From the NCBI RefSeq assembly GCF_001952075.1, contig NZ_LXYU01000001.1:62001-126000 (forward strand): DNA of 64,000 bases. The letters run 5' to 3'. The notes under the pieces are model-generated. The model did not search any database. It saw only the letters and a program-made list of their open reading frames with translations, and was not told the DNA's origin. Shown here piece by piece: positions 38,626 to 48,063 of this stretch. The translations under genes were made by a program, and so were the position numbers. The stretch comes from Ditibartonella apis (GTDB lineage Bacteria > Pseudomonadota > Alphaproteobacteria > Rhizobiales > Rhizobiaceae). The first letter of the stretch is position 1. Each line of letters begins with the position of its first letter.

Positions 38626-39918
38626 CTACCAGCGTCGTTCAAACTTACGACGCAACAACACCGCCGCTATATTCATAATAGCAAGAAACGCCATCAAAAT
38701 GATGATCGCACCGAATGTACGTTCATTAAAGGCACGTTCCGGTTCATTTGCCCACATATAAATTTGTACCGGCAAAGCTGTTGCTGGTTCCATCGGCGTT
38801 GCAGGATAATTTGCAACAAACGCGACCATGCCGATTAATAAAAGTGGCGCTGTCTCTCCCAAAGCCCTTGCAAGACCAAGGATTGTACCGGTGAGAATCC
38901 CGGGAAAAGCAAGTGGCAAAACATGACCGAAAATCGTTTGCGTTTTTGATGCTCCCAATCCCAATGCCGCATCGCGGATTGAAGGCGGAACCGCCCGCAA
39001 AGCTGCACGCGTTGCAATAATGATGGTTGGCAGCGTCATGAGCGTTAATACGAGACCGCCGACGATTGACGAAGCGCGCGGCAGATGCAGAAAATTGATA
39101 AAGATGGAAAGCCCCAACAAGCCGAAAACAATAGAGGGAACAGCCGCAAGATTATTGATGTTGACCTCAATTATATCATTGAATTTGCTGCGGCGCGCAA
39201 ACTCCTCGAGATAAATGGCTGTTGCAACCCCAATCGGCAAAGACAATATCAATACAATTGCCATCATATAGGCCGAACCGATAATTGCAACGCCAAGTCC
39301 GGATGTTTCCGGACGGCTCGAGGCCCCAAATGTAAAAAGCCCTTTATTGAAGGCTTTATGAAGTGTGCCGTCGGAAGCGAGTTTTTCCATCCACCCAATC
39401 TGGCGATTGGTGACTTTACGATTTTGTTCGGGAACAGATAGGTCGATTTGCCCTTTGAAAGCTGAATCAATATCGGCGGCAGCCAACACATCAATAGTAC
39501 GGGTTTTACCGATATAATCGGGATGTTCGGAAAGAAGCTCACGTATTTCGACACGCACGCCGCCAGAAATCATACGATTGAGTTCGCGCATTGCAGGATG
39601 ATCATTTTTATCGATACCGAGTTTTTCAGCAAGAGCGTTGCGCACAAGAAGCGGATAATTTGCAGTGATGAGAACTTTGGGATTTGTGAGCCGCTCGCCT
39701 TTCGGGTCGATAATGTGTTCGTCCAGATAGACCGGCAAGGTCATTGTTGTCTGCTGAAACGCGCTTACCCCTTGAGAGATAATCGACCACAAAAGAATAA
39801 CGAGGAATAAAAGCCCCACACCGATTGCTGAAATCCCATATGCACGGAAACGTCGTTCCGCCCGATAACGGCGCTTTAACCCGATGTCACGTCTTGGCGT
39901 TTGAACAACGTTACTCAT
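38626..39918 (-). CDS. pstA: Phosphate ABC transporter permease PstA, long form
   Basis: The 430-residue inner-membrane permease has six membrane segments in its C-terminal half, with the ABC permease EAA-type loop RDAALGLGASKTQTIFGHVL. The first 200 residues are a cytoplasmic tail, one membrane helix and a large periplasmic region absent from E. coli PstA (296 residues). This extension is usual for Rhizobiales. The start ATG at 39918 overlaps the pstC stop (ATGA). It forms the channel with PstC. Confidence 0.94.
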   Translation of the reverse strand: MSNVVQTPRRDIGLKRRYRAERRFRAYGISAIGVGLLFLVILLWSIISQGVSAFQQTTMTLPVYLDEHIIDPKGERLTNPKVLITANYPLLVRNALAEKLGIDKNDHPAMRELNRMISGGVRVEIRELLSEHPDYIGKTRTIDVLAAADIDSAFKGQIDLSVPEQNRKVTNRQIGWMEKLASDGTLHKAFNKGLFTFGASSRPETSGLGVAIIGSAYMMAIVLILSLPIGVATAIYLEEFARRSKFNDIIEVNINNLAAVPSIVFGLLGLSIFINFLHLPRASSIVGGLVLTLMTLPTIIIATRAALRAVPPSIRDAALGLGASKTQTIFGHVLPLAFPGILTGTILGLARALGETAPLLLIGMVAFVANYPATPMEPATALPVQIYMWANEPERAFNERTFGAIIILMAFLAIMNIAAVLLRRKFERRW

Positions 39919-41399
39919 TCATATTGTTCCCTATATTTACGCACGACATAAAGCGCAAAAACATTCATCAAAAGTGTCAGTACAAAAAGCGTCATACCGA
40001 GAGCAAAAGCAACCAGTGTTTGCGGCGAATTGAATTCAAGGTCACCAGTGAGCTGGTTGACGATTTTTACTGTTATTGTTGTCATTGCCTCGAACGGATT
40101 AAGGGTCAGATTTGCGGCAACACCGGCTGCAAGGACGACAATCATCGTCTCGCCGATAGCCCGTGACGCGGTGAGCAATACTGCACCCACAATCCCCGGC
40201 AATGCCGCCGGAAGAACAACCTTTTTGATGGTTTCCGACTGTGTGGCTCCAAGCCCGTATGAACCGTCACGCAAAGCCTGTGGTACCGCCGAAATAATAT
40301 CGTCGGAAAGTGAAGAAACAAAAGGTATCAGCATAATGCCCATAACAAGGCCGGCTGTCAAAACGCTCTGTGACATGATGAAGCCTTGCCCGCCTGCAAT
40401 AGCAATTGAAAGATCACGTAAAAACGGCCCGACTGTAACCAGAGCGAAAAACCCGTAAACAATTGTCGGAATACCGGCGAGAACCTCCAATAACGGTTTG
40501 ATAATTGCCCGCATACGACGGGAAGCATATTCCGACATATAAATTGCGGCAAAAAGCCCGACAGGAACCGCAAAAATCATCGAAACCAATGCAATATAGA
40601 GCGTACCCGCCAAAAGCGGCAGCAAACCGAATTGCCCAACAGTAGAGGCCGAGCCACTTGCACTAAAACGCGGGTCCCAAACAGTACCGAAAAAGAAATT
40701 CGATAACGGCACAACTTTAAAAAAACTGATTGTCTGGAAAAGCATCGAAAAGAAAATGCCGATGGTTGCAAGGATGGCCACGATAGAGGCAATAACGAGA
40801 CCGGCAAAGATCATCTTTTCGACTTTGTTGCGGGCGCGTTTTTTTTCTCCCACACCATGAATGCCACAAAACAGGCCAACAATTGAAATAGCCAATGTGA
40901 TAATCAAACAATAGAAATGGGACTTCGTTGCCCCTTTATACCATTCAACGGCAACAGGAATGAGACTATCCGCACCTTCACTTGGTAGCATAATTCCTTT
41001 TTTTGCCATATCGCTGCGTATTTTTTCATAAGTGAGTGAAGAAAAAGAATTATCACGATCAAGATCGGCAATGTCGGTTCGAGCGACTGAAAAAGCATGG
41101 CCAAGACTATCAACCGTACTTAATGCCAAATTATGGTTTAACGACTCTCCACTTTTTATGATGTCTGTCAGTCGGGAAGAAGCGTGTGCTTCAAGATAGA
41201 TTGTGCTTCCCAATTGCCAGAGAAAAAGAAAAAGAACAGCGGGAACGACCGTCAATAAAAATGTCCACCAACCATAATAATATGGTCGGGAATGCAATTT
41301 TTTACCTTCTTTCTCGATTGTAACGGCACGTTTTCCCGATAGCACGAAACCGATAATGCCAAGAGCAAAAACAACCAAGATTAATAGTGATATGGACAT
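39915..41399 (-). CDS. pstC: Phosphate ABC transporter permease PstC, long form
   Basis: This 494-residue permease resembles PstA in carrying an N-terminal extension, with two membrane segments and a periplasmic loop before the core. The core includes LASGIPTIVYGFFALVTVGP-like sequence (LAGIPTIVYGFFA), SSLSDDIISAVPQALRDGSYG and the coupling loop GLGATQSETIKKVVLPAALPG. The start ATG at 41399 is 57 bases after pstS; a hairpin with a T-rich tail lies between them. The stop overlaps pstA. Confidence 0.94.
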   Translation of the reverse strand: MSISLLILVVFALGIIGFVLSGKRAVTIEKEGKKLHSRPYYYGWWTFLLTVVPAVLFLFLWQLGSTIYLEAHASSRLTDIIKSGESLNHNLALSTVDSLGHAFSVARTDIADLDRDNSFSSLTYEKIRSDMAKKGIMLPSEGADSLIPVAVEWYKGATKSHFYCLIITLAISIVGLFCGIHGVGEKKRARNKVEKMIFAGLVIASIVAILATIGIFFSMLFQTISFFKVVPLSNFFFGTVWDPRFSASGSASTVGQFGLLPLLAGTLYIALVSMIFAVPVGLFAAIYMSEYASRRMRAIIKPLLEVLAGIPTIVYGFFALVTVGPFLRDLSIAIAGGQGFIMSQSVLTAGLVMGIMLIPFVSSLSDDIISAVPQALRDGSYGLGATQSETIKKVVLPAALPGIVGAVLLTASRAIGETMIVVLAAGVAANLTLNPFEAMTTITVKIVNQLTGDLEFNSPQTLVAFALGMTLFVLTLLMNVFALYVVRKYREQYE

Positions 41400-41419
41400 T
41401 CCATTTTCCGGTTTTATTT

Positions 41420-41446
41420 CAAAAATAACGCGGGAATTTCCCGCGT
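41420..41446 (-). terminator. Attenuating hairpin between pstS and pstC
   Basis: ACGCGGG (41428-41434) and CCCGCGT (41440-41446) form a stem that extends into the AATTT loop. On the minus strand TTATTTTTG follows. A partial terminator here would give more PstS than membrane subunits, as is common for binding-protein operons. Confidence 0.75.
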
Positions 41447-41455
41447 CTGCTCACT

Positions 41456-42505
41456 TCATTTATCAATTGACATGACAGTTCCACTCTCGAATGCGGCTCT
41501 TTGCGCTTCCCGTTCGCTATCAGGAGCAGGAATGAGGCCATAATCGGCAAGTGGACCATCCGGTCCGATCATCTGGTCAGACAAGAAAAATTCGACATAG
41601 TCTTTCATACCCGGAATGACCCCCAAATGGGCTTTTTTGACATAGAAAAACAGCGGACGGGAAACCAGATACTTTCCGCTTGAAATCGTGTCAACATTGG
41701 GGGTAACACCATTAACGGTAGCAAGTCGTAGCTTGTCGGCATTATTTTCATAAAATGCCAACCCGAAAACTCCTATCCCCGTTTTATTTGACATGACACG
41801 CGCGAGAGTTTCCGAATAATCGCCATCTATATCAATAGCCTTGCCATCCTTGCGAATGCTTATGCAGGCTGCTGTTACCGCCTTATCATCCATCGAAAGA
41901 GTTTTCATGCTTTCGGCTGCACCACTTTGTTTGCAGCCTTCAGTCATCAATTTTTCTTCGAAGACTTCTCTCGTGCCATGTTTTTCGCCAGGGATATATG
42001 CGTTGATCTCCCAATCAGGTAATTTCGGGTCAATCTCGCTCCATTTTTTATATTTATTTGCAACAAGCTTCCCGTCAACAACAATTTGAGCTGCCAATGC
42101 TTTATAAACATCGACAGGCGTCAGATCGAGATTTGGCCCGTGAATATCGCTTGCAAAAACTATCCCGTCATAGCCGATGCGGATTTCTTCAACTTCCGTG
42201 ACGCCGGCATCAAAGCAGGCTTTCAATTCGGTATTTTTCATCGGTCGCGAAGCATTGGCAATATCTATCGTATTTTCACTGATGCCACGACAAAATTCTT
42301 TTATACCTGCACCTGAACCACCTGATTCGATAACAGGTGTACGATAATTGGTAAAAATTTCACCGAATGTTTCTGCAACTATTTTGGCATAGGGTAAAAC
42401 AGTCGACGAACCGGATATCTGGATATAGTCGCGAGCCAAGGCGGTTTTGGACAAACACGTAGTGGCCAATACCACTCCCACAACCGTTGCAAGCAATCTG
42501 TTCAT
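41456..42505 (-). CDS. pstS: Phosphate-binding periplasmic protein
   Basis: The 349-residue protein has a signal peptide (MNRLLATVVGVVLATTCLSK, cut after ALA) and the PstS core: ISGSSTVLPYAK, ESGGSGAGIKEFCRG (phosphate-binding loop) and DIANASRPMKNTE. It delivers phosphate to PstCA. The start is the ATG at 42505 because AGGAG lies seven bases upstream and the signal peptide begins there; a TTG at 42523 is less likely. It is the first gene of the pst operon. I looked for a Pho box upstream and found no convincing one. Confidence 0.95.
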   Translation of the reverse strand: MNRLLATVVGVVLATTCLSKTALARDYIQISGSSTVLPYAKIVAETFGEIFTNYRTPVIESGGSGAGIKEFCRGISENTIDIANASRPMKNTELKACFDAGVTEVEEIRIGYDGIVFASDIHGPNLDLTPVDVYKALAAQIVVDGKLVANKYKKWSEIDPKLPDWEINAYIPGEKHGTREVFEEKLMTEGCKQSGAAESMKTLSMDDKAVTAACISIRKDGKAIDIDGDYSETLARVMSNKTGIGVFGLAFYENNADKLRLATVNGVTPNVDTISSGKYLVSRPLFFYVKKAHLGVIPGMKDYVEFFLSDQMIGPDGPLADYGLIPAPDSEREAQRAAFESGTVMSIDK

Positions 42506-42646
42506 CCATGCACTCCTGGACAACCGGCAGCTTTTTCTAACAAGGCTAACAATGGATTGTTATTTCTCTCATAATGCTTGTTACAATGTCTGATAAAAAC
42601 CTCATACAGTCTAAAGCTATTGTTGACTATCTTTATCTCGGCTTTT

Positions 42647-43585
42647 TCAACCTTTTAATTTGTTTTCCACACTATCCCAGAAGATTTTTGCGGCATCGGC
42701 ACCACCAAAACGTTTCAGTTCGCGCACCCCTGTTGGCGAAGTAACGTTGATTTCGGTCATATAGTTACCGATAACGTCGATCCCCACAAGAATAAGACCG
42801 CGCTTTTTCAAAGACGGGCCAATCCGTTCGCAAATTTCAACGTCGCGGCGGGTTAATTCCGTTTTCTCCGCACGGCCACCAATATGCATATTGGAACGGG
42901 CATCGGTCGAGGCGGCAACGCGATTGATGGCCCCTACAGCCACTCCGTCAATCAATATGATGCGCTTGTCACCGGCGCTTACATCTTTCAGATAACGTTG
43001 CACGACAAAAGCTTCCGGATAAAGCTCGTTGAACATTTCAAGGAGCGAACCGAGATTTTTGTCGTCCTTTTTCAAAAGGAAAACCCCTGCCCCGCCATTT
43101 CCATAAAGTGGTTTGATAATAATATCGCCGAATTCGGAGCGAAAATCATTGACCTCTTTTGCATCGCGGGTGATGAGCGTTTCCGGCATCAAGTCGGGAA
43201 ATTCTGTAACAAAGAGTTTTTCAGGACTATTGCGCACCCAATTCGGATCATTCACGACCAAAGTCTTATCCATTATGCGTTCAAGAATATGCGTGGTCGT
43301 GATATAATTCATATCGAACGGAGGATCCTGCCTGAGCAGGACAACATCCATTTGTTGAAGCGGCGTGCGCTTTGCCTCACCCAATTCGTAATAATTTTTT
43401 TCCTCGTCACGCACCTGTAACGCTTCGATACGGGCAGTCACTTCTCCATTCAACATGGAAAGCCGGTCGGGTGTATAATGGAACAGCTCGTGTCCCCGCC
43501 TTTGCGCCTCCAATGCCAGAGCAAATGTTGTATCTCCCTTGATATGGATGGTCGAGATATGATCCATCTGGATAGCTATTTTCAT
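42647..43585 (-). CDS. gshB: Glutathione synthetase
   Basis: This 312-residue ATP-grasp enzyme joins gamma-glutamylcysteine and glycine. Family segments are the opening [56 protein letters not shown] (ATP-grasp lid), the Mg site in [20 protein letters not shown] and the final [11 protein letters not shown]. The length is normal. Start ATG at 43585. Divergent from the moeB-like gene; no gshA is in the window. Confidence 0.95.
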   Translation of the reverse strand: MKIAIQMDHISTIHIKGDTTFALALEAQRRGHELFHYTPDRLSMLNGEVTARIEALQVRDEEKNYYELGEAKRTPLQQMDVVLLRQDPPFDMNYITTTHILERIMDKTLVVNDPNWVRNSPEKLFVTEFPDLMPETLITRDAKEVNDFRSEFGDIIIKPLYGNGGAGVFLLKKDDKNLGSLLEMFNELYPEAFVVQRYLKDVSAGDKRIILIDGVAVGAINRVAASTDARSNMHIGGRAEKTELTRRDVEICERIGPSLKKRGLILVGIDVIGNYMTEINVTSPTGVRELKRFGGADAAKIFWDSVENKLKG

Positions 43586-43670
43586 AAGATTTGCCTCATA
43601 TAATCAAAGCGGGCTGGTCAATCGTATCATGAGTCACTAGATAGGAATAAAATATGACAAGGGTTAAGGC

Positions 43671-44438
43671 ATGACGCAAGCACCGGACGAAAAATTAAAC
43701 AAGGAAGAAATTGAGCGCTATGCACGCCACATTCTTTTGCCGGAAATCGGTGGTGCCGGTCAACAGCAACTTAAAGCTGCAAAAGTGCTGGTTGTCGGTG
43801 CGGGTGGGCTTGGAGCGCCGGTTTTAACCTATCTTGCAGCCGCCGGTGTCGGCACTCTCGGCATTATTGACGATGATGTGGTTTCGCTTTCAAACCTGCA
43901 ACGGCAGGTTATTCACAAAACTTCGGCAATCGGAGAAAAAAAGACTGAAAGCGCTGCCGAAACTCTTAAAGCGATCAACCCGCATGTCAAACTTGACCTT
44001 TACCCTTTAAGACTAACCGAAGAAAATGCTGCCGGGATTATCGGCAAATTCGATCTTGTTATTGATGGTTCGGATAATTTCACCACCCGTTATCTTCTCG
44101 CCGATAGTTGCGAAAATTTAAAAAAACCGCTCGTCAGCGGTGCAATCGGCCGTTTTGACGGCTCTTTAACTGTCCTCATGCCCTATCTTGGCGGTGAACA
44201 CCCATCCTATCGCGATCTCTTTCCGACCCCGCCACCCAAAGGTGTTGTACCGACATGTGCAGAAGCGGGCGTCATCGGTGCTCTGCCCGGTGTTATCGGT
44301 TCGTTAGAAGCTATGGAAGCCATAAAAATCATCACCGGTTGCGGTGAACCGCTTGTCGGAAGGCTGCTCCTTTATGACGGGCTGTCAGCCCGTTTCGAGA
44401 CAATCCGCTATAAAAAAAGAACGCAAAAACAAAAATAA
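43671..44438 (+). CDS. moeB: MoeB/ThiF-family adenylyltransferase
   Basis: This 255-residue E1-like enzyme activates a ubiquitin-like sulfur carrier (MoaD or ThiS) by adenylation. The nucleotide-binding GAGGLGAPVLTYLAAAGVG, Arg of LQRQV, and DGSDNFTTRYLLADSC with the conserved Asp are present. The zinc-binding CxxC pairs of E. coli MoeB are missing: only a single Cys remains in VPTCAEAG and the C-terminal pair is gone (YKKRTQKQK). I recall that short alphaproteobacterial homologues look similar. No rhodanese domain. MoeB or ThiF activity cannot be separated by sequence; no moa or thi genes are adjacent. ATG at 43671. Confidence 0.85.
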   Translation: MTQAPDEKLNKEEIERYARHILLPEIGGAGQQQLKAAKVLVVGAGGLGAPVLTYLAAAGVGTLGIIDDDVVSLSNLQRQVIHKTSAIGEKKTESAAETLKAINPHVKLDLYPLRLTEENAAGIIGKFDLVIDGSDNFTTRYLLADSCENLKKPLVSGAIGRFDGSLTVLMPYLGGEHPSYRDLFPTPPPKGVVPTCAEAGVIGALPGVIGSLEAMEAIKIITGCGEPLVGRLLLYDGLSARFETIRYKKRTQKQK

Positions 44439-44466
44439 AAACGCTGTTTTTTATTTTAAAACAACG
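44430..44466 (-). terminator. Minus-strand terminator of the small hydrophilic protein gene
   Basis: CGCTGTTTT (44442-44450) and AAAACAACG (44458-44466) pair fully only on the minus strand, where the C-A mismatch becomes a G-U wobble. TTTTTATTTTTG follows there. It sits across the end of the moeB-like gene's 3' flank and is 100 bases beyond the stop at 44566. Confidence 0.6.
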
Positions 44467-44490
44467 CCTCTCGAAGCACGCAATTTGTTA

Positions 44491-44518
44491 GCTCCGTCTT
44501 TCTAGCCCCGTCTTTCTA
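44491..44518. repeat. Short tandem repeat, two 14-base units
   Basis: GCTCCGTCTTTCTA (44491-44504) is followed directly by GCCCCGTCTTTCTA (44505-44518), one base different. It lies in the 3' untranslated part of the small hydrophilic protein gene. No function is apparent. Confidence 0.6.
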
Positions 44519-44565
44519 ATAAAGTCGGGCCATTTTGAATGTCGGGACCACTTATTCTGAAAGGA

Positions 44566-44799
44566 CTATTTCTGTTTATCGGTCGACAAATTGTCGGAAG
44601 CAATGTTCTTTTCCAATAATGGACTGTCGGAATCCGATAATGGGCCGTTATAATCTTCAAGATTACCCGCATCGAGAAGCGTTTCATTAGTTTTATAGGC
44701 AGTACCATCCGGCATAGTGTCGTGACGGCGCTCATGCCTATTTTCTGGTCTGTTTTTATGGTCGGGTGACTTTTGTTCATTTTTATGTGCTTTTGTCAT
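44566..44799 (-). CDS. Small hydrophilic protein of unknown function
   Basis: This 77-residue protein is highly charged and rich in Lys, Asn, Asp and His, and is predicted to be disordered (for example KNEQKSPDHKNRPENRHERR near the N terminus). I do not recognise a family. It is accepted as a gene because the ATG at 44799 is preceded by AGGAG at nine bases and a directional minus-strand terminator follows at 44430-44466. The composition resembles small stress-type hydrophilic proteins, but that is not evidence of function. Confidence 0.6.
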   Translation of the reverse strand: MTKAHKNEQKSPDHKNRPENRHERRHDTMPDGTAYKTNETLLDAGNLEDYNGPLSDSDSPLLEKNIASDNLSTDKQK

Positions 44800-45280
44800 A
44801 ATGTCTTTCTCCTGAAAGTCTCACAGCTAAAAGACATTGAGCGGATAAAAAACTTTTCAAGACTTCAGGCTTTATTTCGTTGAAAGCTCTAATGCTCTTT
44901 CATAACTTCGGCAAAACACCTCCGACGATTGCCGGTTTTGAAACCCAAAAATCCTCCCTTATGCGCATTGTTGAACAAAAAGATAATTTTGCTAATTGTT
45001 ATTTTTCGAGCCTATTCCAACCAAGTGATGCACTATCGCCTCGGCGTTTCAGCTGATTTTTTATTGCCCCGTTTTTTATTTCACGCAAAGAAAACACAAG
45101 AAAATTTCAAAATTTTTGAAAGCAGAAATTCGACCAATCAGATAACTTTGCCATTCGAAAAACTGGATGACCTAAAAACCGGACAGAGAAAAACTTGTTC
45201 GATCAAAAACTGGCTAATCAATTTTTATAAGCAGAAATTGCAGTTTTGCTCTACTTGCCCGCGTTCAAGCTTGATAAATA
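44800..45280. other. Gene-free spacer upstream of the small protein and downstream of yejF
   Basis: About 480 bases without an accepted gene. A plus-strand open frame from 44929 runs into the end of yejF but starts at TTG, lacks a ribosome site and shows no protein character. A near-perfect inverted repeat (GCTTGATA ... TATCAAGC, 45269-45286) overlaps the yejF stop codon; no T run follows. Confidence 0.4.
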
Positions 45281-46906
45281 TCAAGCGTCAGCAATGTCAT
45301 TCTTATCGACACTTAAATCGAAAGCGGCATTCATCAAAGCTCTGGTATATTCGGTTTTCGGTGATGAAAATACCTCTTCTGCCGGTCCATGTTCAACCAT
45401 TTGACCATTTCTCATGACTATAAGATCATTCGCCAATGCTTTGACAACTTTCAGATCATGGCTGATGAAGAGATAGGCAAGATTGTGTTTTTGTTGAAGA
45501 GCGCGCAACAAATCGACAACCTGTGCCTGAACGCTCATATCAAGAGCCGATGTCGGTTCATCGAGCATGACGAAACGCGGATTGAGAACCATGGCGCGGG
45601 CTATCGCGATGCGTTGGCGTTGACCACCGGAAAATTCGTGCGGATAGCGATTGCGCGTTTCGGGATCAAGATCGACTTCTTCTAAAGCGCGCACAACTCG
45701 CTCATCGCGTTCTTCGTAATTCAGGTTTTTCTCGTGAATAAGCAATCCTTCGGCGATAATTTCACCGACCGACATTCTTGGCGACAATGAGCCGAACGGA
45801 TCCTGAAAAACAATCTGGATATGACGGCGCAAAGGTCGCATCTGTTTGAAAGAAAAATGTTCAATATCTTTCCCGTTAAAACGGATATGGCCTTGTGAAG
45901 AAATCATACGAGTGAGCGCGAGACCCAGTGTGGTTTTTCCCGAACCGGATTCGCCAACAACGCCCAATGTCTGTCCTTCACGTATGGTCACGTCAATATC
46001 ATTGACCGCCTTGATGTAATCGACCGTGCGGCGGAAAAAACCTTTTTTAACCGGAAACCAGACCCTGACCTTTTCCCCTTCCATGACAACAGGAGCATTT
46101 TTATCGGCTTTCGGCGGGTTTCCTTTCGGTTCGGCTGCCAACAGTTTTTTGGTATAGTCATGGTGCGGGTGGTTAAAAATATCGGCGGTTTTTCCTGTCT
46201 CGACAATTTTTCCGCCGGTCATCACACAAACGCGGTCGGCAAATTTCCTCACAATACCGAGATTATGGGTAATAAAGAGCATCGACATCGAACGCTCTTG
46301 CTTGAGCTTTTCAAGGAGTTCGAGAATTTGTGCCTGCACCGTCACATCAAGTGCGGTTGTCGGCTCGTCGGCGATAAGAAGTTGCGGATTATTGGCAAGT
46401 GCCATTGCAATCATAACGCGTTGCCGCTGACCGCCGGATAATTGATGGGGAAATGACGACAAGCGTTTTTCCGGTTCGCGGATTCCCACTTGAGTGAGAA
46501 GCTCGATCGTGCGTTGGCGAGCGTCTTTATCCGACATTCCTTCATGGACTTTCATCACCTCGCTTACCTGCCGCTCGACCGTGTGAAGGGGATTGAGCGA
46601 AGTCATTGGTTCCTGAAAAATCATTGCAATGTCTTTACCACGAACTTTCTGTAAAGATTTTTCATCAAGCTTCATTAAATCCTTATTGTCAAAAAGGATT
46701 TCGCCTGAAGGGTGGCTCGCCATCGGATAGGATAAAAGCTTCAGAATAGAAAGTGCGGTTACAGACTTTCCCGAACCCGACTCGCCGACAAGCGCGAGTG
46801 TTTCACCGGAATTGATGTCAAACGAGATGTGATCGACGGCAAGTGTTTCCTTGCCATCCTGACGAAACATCACTGAAAGGTCGCGAACACTGAGCAAAGC
46901 TGTCAT
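45281..46906 (-). CDS. yejF: Peptide ABC transporter, dual ATP-binding protein YejF
   Basis: This 541-residue protein is a tandem fusion of two ABC ATPase domains. The first has GESGSGKSV, LSGGQRQR and LLIADEPT (residues about 35-170). The second has GESGSGKTT, FSGGQRQR and VMLDEPT (about 320-470). Each domain has its own switch His (FITHN and FISHD). It energises the YejBE permease for oligopeptide uptake, linked in Salmonella and Brucella to resistance to antimicrobial peptides. The ATG at 46906 overlaps the yejE stop (ATGA). It is the last gene of yejABEF. Confidence 0.94.
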   Translation of the reverse strand: MTALLSVRDLSVMFRQDGKETLAVDHISFDINSGETLALVGESGSGKSVTALSILKLLSYPMASHPSGEILFDNKDLMKLDEKSLQKVRGKDIAMIFQEPMTSLNPLHTVERQVSEVMKVHEGMSDKDARQRTIELLTQVGIREPEKRLSSFPHQLSGGQRQRVMIAMALANNPQLLIADEPTTALDVTVQAQILELLEKLKQERSMSMLFITHNLGIVRKFADRVCVMTGGKIVETGKTADIFNHPHHDYTKKLLAAEPKGNPPKADKNAPVVMEGEKVRVWFPVKKGFFRRTVDYIKAVNDIDVTIREGQTLGVVGESGSGKTTLGLALTRMISSQGHIRFNGKDIEHFSFKQMRPLRRHIQIVFQDPFGSLSPRMSVGEIIAEGLLIHEKNLNYEERDERVVRALEEVDLDPETRNRYPHEFSGGQRQRIAIARAMVLNPRFVMLDEPTSALDMSVQAQVVDLLRALQQKHNLAYLFISHDLKVVKALANDLIVMRNGQMVEHGPAEEVFSSPKTEYTRALMNAAFDLSVDKNDIADA

Positions 46907-48063
46907 TGGAATGTCTTCCTCGGATCGAAAGCATCACGGGCGGCTTCACCGATAAAAGCCAGAAGCGACAACATGACCGCAATAGCAACAAAGCCGGTAA
47001 TGCCAATCCACGGCGCATTGAGATTGGTCGCTGCCTGCCGCATGAGTTCTCCAAGCGAGGCAGACCCCGGAGGCAAACCGAAACCGAGATAGTCAAGGGC
47101 GGTCAAGGTCGAGATACCGGCTGTCAGCAAAAACGGCAAATAGGTAAGCGCTGCAACCATGGCATTGGGCAGAAGATGGCGTATCATGATCGTGATATTC
47201 GGCACACCCAGCGCCCTTGCTGCATTGACATATTCAAAATTTCTGGCCCGCAAAAATTCCGCACGCACCACGCCGACCAGCGCCACCCACTGGAATAACA
47301 ACATAATTCCTAACAGAACCCAGAAGCCTTGGGCAAGAACCGCCGCCATAATGATGATGAGATAAAGCGCGGGAACCGAAGACCAGATTTCGATGAAACG
47401 CTGGAAAATGAGATCGACCCAACCGCCGAAATACCCCTGCACTGCACCGGCAGCAATGCCGATAATCGAAGAAACCGCCGTCAAGATAACCGTAAACAAT
47501 ATGGAAACACGAAAGCCGTAAAGCACACGCGCAAAAACATCACGTGTCTGGTCATCTGTACCAAGCCAGTTCCAATTCCCGATTGTGCATTCGGGATCCT
47601 TTGCACCGAGAGCGTAATTCTTGCACCGCTCGTCTTTACTTTGGAGCCAGAATGGCGGAGCCAGCGCAACAGGCTTGTTACCGACAGTTGTATCATAGGA
47701 ATAATGCACCGGCGGCCATATCGCCCAGCCATGTTCGTTGATTTCTTTCTTGATATAGTCTTCACGGAAATCGACCGTTGCAAGGACACCGCCAAACTTG
47801 GAATCGGGATAATCGAAAAGCACCGGAAAAAGCAGCTCGCCTTTATAGGATGCAATAATCGGTCGGTCATTTGCAATAAAATTGGCACCGAAAGAAAAGA
47901 GGCAAAGAATTAGGAAAATCCACAACGACCACCAGCCGCGACGGTTTTTCTTGAAGTTTCTCCACCGCCGTTCATTAAGCGGCGACAAAAACGGCCTTTT
48001 GTTGCGGCGGGGTTTTGCCGGCTTTGCCACGTCGATTATCAGTCCGGAAGGTTGCTTGCTCAT
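46903..48063 (-). CDS. yejE: Peptide ABC transporter permease YejE
   Basis: The 386-residue permease has an N-terminal basic tail (PRRNKRPFLSPLNERRWRNF), one membrane helix, a periplasmic region, then five C-terminal membrane segments with the coupling loop NAARALGVPNITIMIRHLLP. The C terminus IGEAARDAFDPRKTFQ is typical of this family. The start is the ATG at 48063, overlapping the yejB stop as TGATG. It pairs with YejB. Confidence 0.94.
   Translation of the reverse strand: MSKQPSGLIIDVAKPAKPRRNKRPFLSPLNERRWRNFKKNRRGWWSLWIFLILCLFSFGANFIANDRPIIASYKGELLFPVLFDYPDSKFGGVLATVDFREDYIKKEINEHGWAIWPPVHYSYDTTVGNKPVALAPPFWLQSKDERCKNYALGAKDPECTIGNWNWLGTDDQTRDVFARVLYGFRVSILFTVILTAVSSIIGIAAGAVQGYFGGWVDLIFQRFIEIWSSVPALYLIIIMAAVLAQGFWVLLGIMLLFQWVALVGVVRAEFLRARNFEYVNAARALGVPNITIMIRHLLPNAMVAALTYLPFLLTAGISTLTALDYLGFGLPPGSASLGELMRQAATNLNAPWIGITGFVAIAVMLSLLAFIGEAARDAFDPRKTFQ

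Noticed and set aside
42506..42646. Possible Pho box upstream of pstS
   Set aside because: Only weak resemblance to paired CTGTCAT-like repeats was found; not enough to call a site.
44929..45417. Plus-strand open frame of 162 codons overlapping the end of yejF
   Set aside because: It starts at TTG without a ribosome site, runs antisense into a clear gene and shows no family resemblance.
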